7,954 bases of DNA from an uncultured Agathobaculum sp. (GTDB lineage Bacteria > Bacillota > Clostridia > Oscillospirales > Butyricicoccaceae): positions 1 through 7,954 of the forward strand of contig CALWEB010000090.1 of NCBI GenBank assembly GCA_944376955.1. Reading direction: 5' to 3'. Shown piece by piece: positions 6,277-7,954 of this stretch; the stretch's first letter is position 1, and the number at the start of each line of letters is the position of its first letter. Below the pieces are notes generated by a model. The model was not told the DNA's origin. It did no database searches and saw only the letters and a list, made by a program, of their open reading frames with translations. Made by a program: the position numbers and the translations under genes.

Positions 6277-7098
6277 TTATCCGTTCTCAGCCAGGATCCG
6301 GTCGATGGCGGCCGCCACGCCGTCCCCAGCGTTGGTCAGCGTCTGCCTGCGGCAGATGGCCTTGACCGCGTCATTGGCGTTGCCCATGGCAATCGGCAGC
6401 TCGACCGCGCGCAACATCTCCAGATCGTTTTCACTGTCGCCAATCGCTGCCGCGTGCGACAGGTCGGTGCCCAGTTCGCGGCACAGCATCCCCAAAGCGG
6501 TTCCCTTATCGGCTGCGGGCGTGACCACCTCGATATTGTCCGCGGCCGAGCTCATCACACGCACCCCCGGAATCTGCCGGATCTGCTCCCGCACCAGATG
6601 CAGCGTCACCGGGTCGCTGCTGCGGGCGAAAATCTTATCCACCGACACATGCCCCTGCGCAACATACTCCGCGATGGAAGGCACCACCTGCTTGACCGCA
6701 AGATAGCCCTCGTTGGATTTATACTTGCCGAACTCCATTTCGTCATATGGCGTGATAAGCAATGTTTCGCCTACATACACCATGACCATCAGCCCAATGC
6801 GTTCCACCGCCGCAGCCGCGCGTACGGCAGGCTCCCACGGCATGGACATGCGCATCATGCACCGCCCGGTCGAAACGCGCGAAATCGACGCGCCGCCCGC
6901 GGTTACCATCAGGTCGTCCGCGCCCATTTCCACGGCAAAATCACGCGCTTCCCCGCAGATGCGTCCGGTCGAAATCACGACATGCACCCCCGCCTCCCGC
7001 GCGCGGCGCACCGCATCCACTGTCGCCGTAGACACCGTATTATCCGGCGTCAGTGCCGTTCCGTCCAGATCAAGCGCGATCAGTTTGATATCCTGCAT
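6277..7098 (-). CDS. Cof-type HAD-superfamily phosphatase
   Basis: Cytoplasmic magnesium-dependent phosphatase of the HAD IIB (Cof/YidA-like) group. Members dephosphorylate sugar phosphates, nucleotides or cofactors such as FMN or PLP, and the substrate here cannot be assigned. The 273 aa show all four HAD motifs: I, DLDGT with nucleophile Asp10 and acid/base Asp12; II, Ser43 in VISTGR; III, Lys198 in ADKGTAL; IV, GDSENDLEML with Asp221, Asn224 and Asp225. The C2-type cap lies between about 85 and 190. One oddity is VTAGGASI (65-72), where the family usually has an Asn-Gly-Ala turn (xNGA); here the Asn is Gly. The ATG is preceded by AGGGGG (complement of 7109-7114) 10 nt upstream, a moderate ribosome binding site. 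It is followed by uppP with a 106-nt gap. Confidence 0.93.
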   Translation of the reverse strand: MQDIKLIALDLDGTALTPDNTVSTATVDAVRRAREAGVHVVISTGRICGEARDFAVEMGADDLMVTAGGASISRVSTGRCMMRMSMPWEPAVRAAAAVERIGLMVMVYVGETLLITPYDEMEFGKYKSNEGYLAVKQVVPSIAEYVAQGHVSVDKIFARSSDPVTLHLVREQIRQIPGVRVMSSAADNIEVVTPAADKGTALGMLCRELGTDLSHAAAIGDSENDLEMLRAVELPIAMGNANDAVKAICRRQTLTNAGDGVAAAIDRILAENG

Positions 7099-7135
7099 GT
7101 TTCATTTTCCCCCTGTATCATGCCATTTCCTATTC

Positions 7136-7164
7136 AGGATACCGCAGTGGGCAACAAATTGCAA
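7136..7164 (-). promoter_or_regulatory. Candidate sigma-A promoter for the HAD gene
   Basis: Minus strand: TTGCAA (complement of 7159-7164), 17-nt spacer, TATCCT (complement of 7136-7141). Each box matches consensus at 4 of 6. Transcription would start near 7129, about 30 nt before the HAD ATG. It is back to back with the plus-strand promoter at 7191-7219. Confidence 0.45.
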
Positions 7165-7190
7165 GCCCGGAAAACGTCAAACATTTGTTC

Positions 7191-7219
7191 TTGTCATTCT
7201 GGCAAATCCCGGCTATTCT
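7191..7219 (+). promoter_or_regulatory. Candidate sigma-A promoter for the terminase genes
   Basis: TTGTCA (7191-7196, 5 of 6), exactly 17 nt, then TATTCT (7214-7219, 4 of 6). The predicted start near 7226 gives a leader of about 45 nt ahead of the first phage-like ORF. A local promoter suggests this ORF is the first gene of its unit. Confidence 0.5.
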
Positions 7220-7251
7220 TAGCATCACGGGAAGACAAGCAAATCCACCCC

Positions 7252-7260
7252 AGAAGGAGG
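7252..7260 (+). promoter_or_regulatory. Strong ribosome binding site deciding a GTG start
   Basis: AGAAGGAGG is a near-perfect Shine-Dalgarno sequence 10 nt before GTG at 7271. It fixes the start of the small ORF; an in-frame TAG at 7220-7222 rules out a much longer N-terminus. Confidence 0.75.
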
Positions 7261-7270
7261 CGAAGCCATT

Positions 7271-7480
7271 GTGCGGAGAAAAAACCGTCCGGAAGACCTG
7301 ATCCGGATGCTGTACGAAATTGCGGACGACGCGGAAGCGCCGGCCAACAGCCGCTTGAGTGCGATCAAGGAAATCCTCGATCGGACAGTCGGCAAGGGAA
7401 CCATGCTGGACGGTGCAGAACAGGCACCCGAACCGGTGGAAATCGTATTTCGGATCGTAGACGATACGAATTCCCCATAA
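7271..7480 (+). CDS. Terminase small-subunit-like protein, minimal form
   Basis: A 69-aa acidic, helical protein directly ahead of a terminase large subunit. By position and by the segment AIKEILDRTVGKG (about residues 31-43), followed by a short EPVEIVFRIVDD tail, it resembles the region after the DNA-binding domain of many phage terminase small subunits and related packaging-adjacent proteins (ILDRxxGK then a VEI-V tail). It lacks an N-terminal helix-turn-helix, and a stop codon 50 bp upstream in the same frame means no longer form is encoded here. If it is a TerS, DNA recognition must lie elsewhere. The GTG start is backed by AGAAGGAGG at 10 nt. Its TAA stop (7478-7480) overlaps the presumed terL start in the -1 frame as ATAA. 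The TerS assignment is inference from context and one motif. Confidence 0.6.
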   Translation: MRRKNRPEDLIRMLYEIADDAEAPANSRLSAIKEILDRTVGKGTMLDGAEQAPEPVEIVFRIVDDTNSP

Positions 7481-7954
7481 CCCGGCGGCAGGCTGCATTT
7501 ATCCAGACGGATGCGTTTGAAACACTGTTCGGCGGCGCGGCAGGCGGCGGCAAAAGCCACGGCCAACTGCTCGACGCATTACGTTTCGCAGTCTGTTACC
7601 CCGGCTCGCGGCAGCTGATGCTGCGGCGCACCATGCCGGAACTTGAACGCTCACTGGTGCCCGCGTCGCTGCGACTGTTCCCGCAGGCGATCGCCAGTTA
7701 CAAGGTCAGCGAGCATCTGTGGCAGTTTACCAACGGCTCGACGCTTGAGTTCGGCTACTGCGACGCAGAAAGCGATGTGACCAAGTACCAAAGCGCGGAA
7801 TACGACGTGCTGCGGTTCGATGAGCTGACCCACTTCACCGAAAGCCAATTTACCTATCTGATCTCACGCGTACGCGGTGCAAATCCCTTCCCCAAGCAGG
7901 TCAAAAGCACGACCAACCCAGGCGGGGTCGGCCATCAATGGGTCAAGTCGCGCT
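7477..7954 (+). CDS. Phage terminase large subunit, N-terminal part (runs off right edge)
   Basis: ATPase motor of phage DNA packaging; full-length proteins also carry a C-terminal nuclease, not present here. The visible 159 codons include Walker A GGAAGGGKS (residues 19-27 from the assumed start), an arginine-rich MLRRTMPELE strand, GSTLEFGYC, Walker B YDVLRFDEL with Asp115 and catalytic Glu116, and the coupling motif STTNPGGVGHQWVK, a typical TerL set. The start is unusual. The first in-frame ATG (7618) lies after Walker A, and no ATG, GTG or TTG precedes it anywhere in the frame, which stays open back through the whole small ORF. I place the start at ATA (7477-7479), overlapping the TAA of the small ORF as ATAA. 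That gives an 18-residue lead to Walker A, a normal TerL length, but no Shine-Dalgarno is near. Alternatives are an ATT start at 7447, a -1 slip at the small ORF's stop, or a mutation/sequence error. Confidence 0.88.
   Translation, partial: MTRRQAAFIQTDAFETLFGGAAGGGKSHGQLLDALRFAVCYPGSRQLMLRRTMPELERSLVPASLRLFPQAIASYKVSEHLWQFTNGSTLEFGYCDAESDVTKYQSAEYDVLRFDELTHFTESQFTYLISRVRGANPFPKQVKSTTNPGGVGHQWVKSR

Noticed and set aside
7618..7954. ATG at 7618 as the terminase start
   Set aside because: It would remove the Walker A motif, which is intact and in frame upstream; it has no convincing ribosome binding site.
1..7954. CRISPR arrays, tRNA/rRNA genes, insertion sequences, riboswitches
   Set aside because: Reading both strands I saw no regularly spaced repeats, cloverleaf, transposase motifs or recognisable riboswitch core.

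Overview
The window looks like a piece of chromosome from a moderately GC-rich, gut-type Firmicute (class Clostridia, probably the Oscillospirales/Ruminococcaceae side). This rests on the pyruvate phosphate dikinase N-terminus, an SLH-domain surface protease, a SpoIIIE-like FtsK, strong AGGAGG-type ribosome binding sites, and GTG/TTG starts. The lineage is an inference from gene content, not a placement.

Layout. Positions 1-7098 carry only minus-strand genes. In order of transcription (right to left) they are: a Cof-type HAD phosphatase (6277-7098); undecaprenyl-diphosphatase uppP/bacA (5337-6170); a terminator-like hairpin; the DNA translocase ftsK/spoIIIE (2674-5184) followed 21 nt later by a flavin-reductase-like FMN protein (2143-2652); a secreted SLH-domain trypsin-like serine protease (385-2028); and the first 31 codons of pyruvate phosphate dikinase ppdK (1-93). 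The ppdK start lies behind an AT-rich intergenic region with an extended -10 promoter. From 7191 the direction flips. A plus-strand promoter and a strong Shine-Dalgarno lead into a 69-aa terminase-small-subunit-like protein and then a phage terminase large subunit that runs off the right edge.

How the genes relate. The left 7.1 kb is cell-envelope and core metabolism: lipid-carrier recycling (UppP), chromosome segregation (FtsK/SpoIIIE), a cell-wall-anchored protease, and the PEP/pyruvate node (PpdK). The right 0.7 kb is the start of a phage DNA-packaging module that abuts the HAD gene across a divergent promoter region of about 170 bp. That marks a prophage, prophage remnant or domesticated phage-like cluster.

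Most unusual signal. The terminase large subunit has no ATG, GTG or TTG upstream of its Walker A motif. Its frame (-1 relative to the small ORF) is open through the whole small ORF, and the junction reads CCCC-ATAA. This implies a non-canonical AUA start coupled to the UAA stop, a -1 ribosomal slip at the stop, or a point lesion or sequencing error. I see no CRISPR array, tRNA, rRNA or insertion sequence, and no complete novel multi-gene system is visible in the window.
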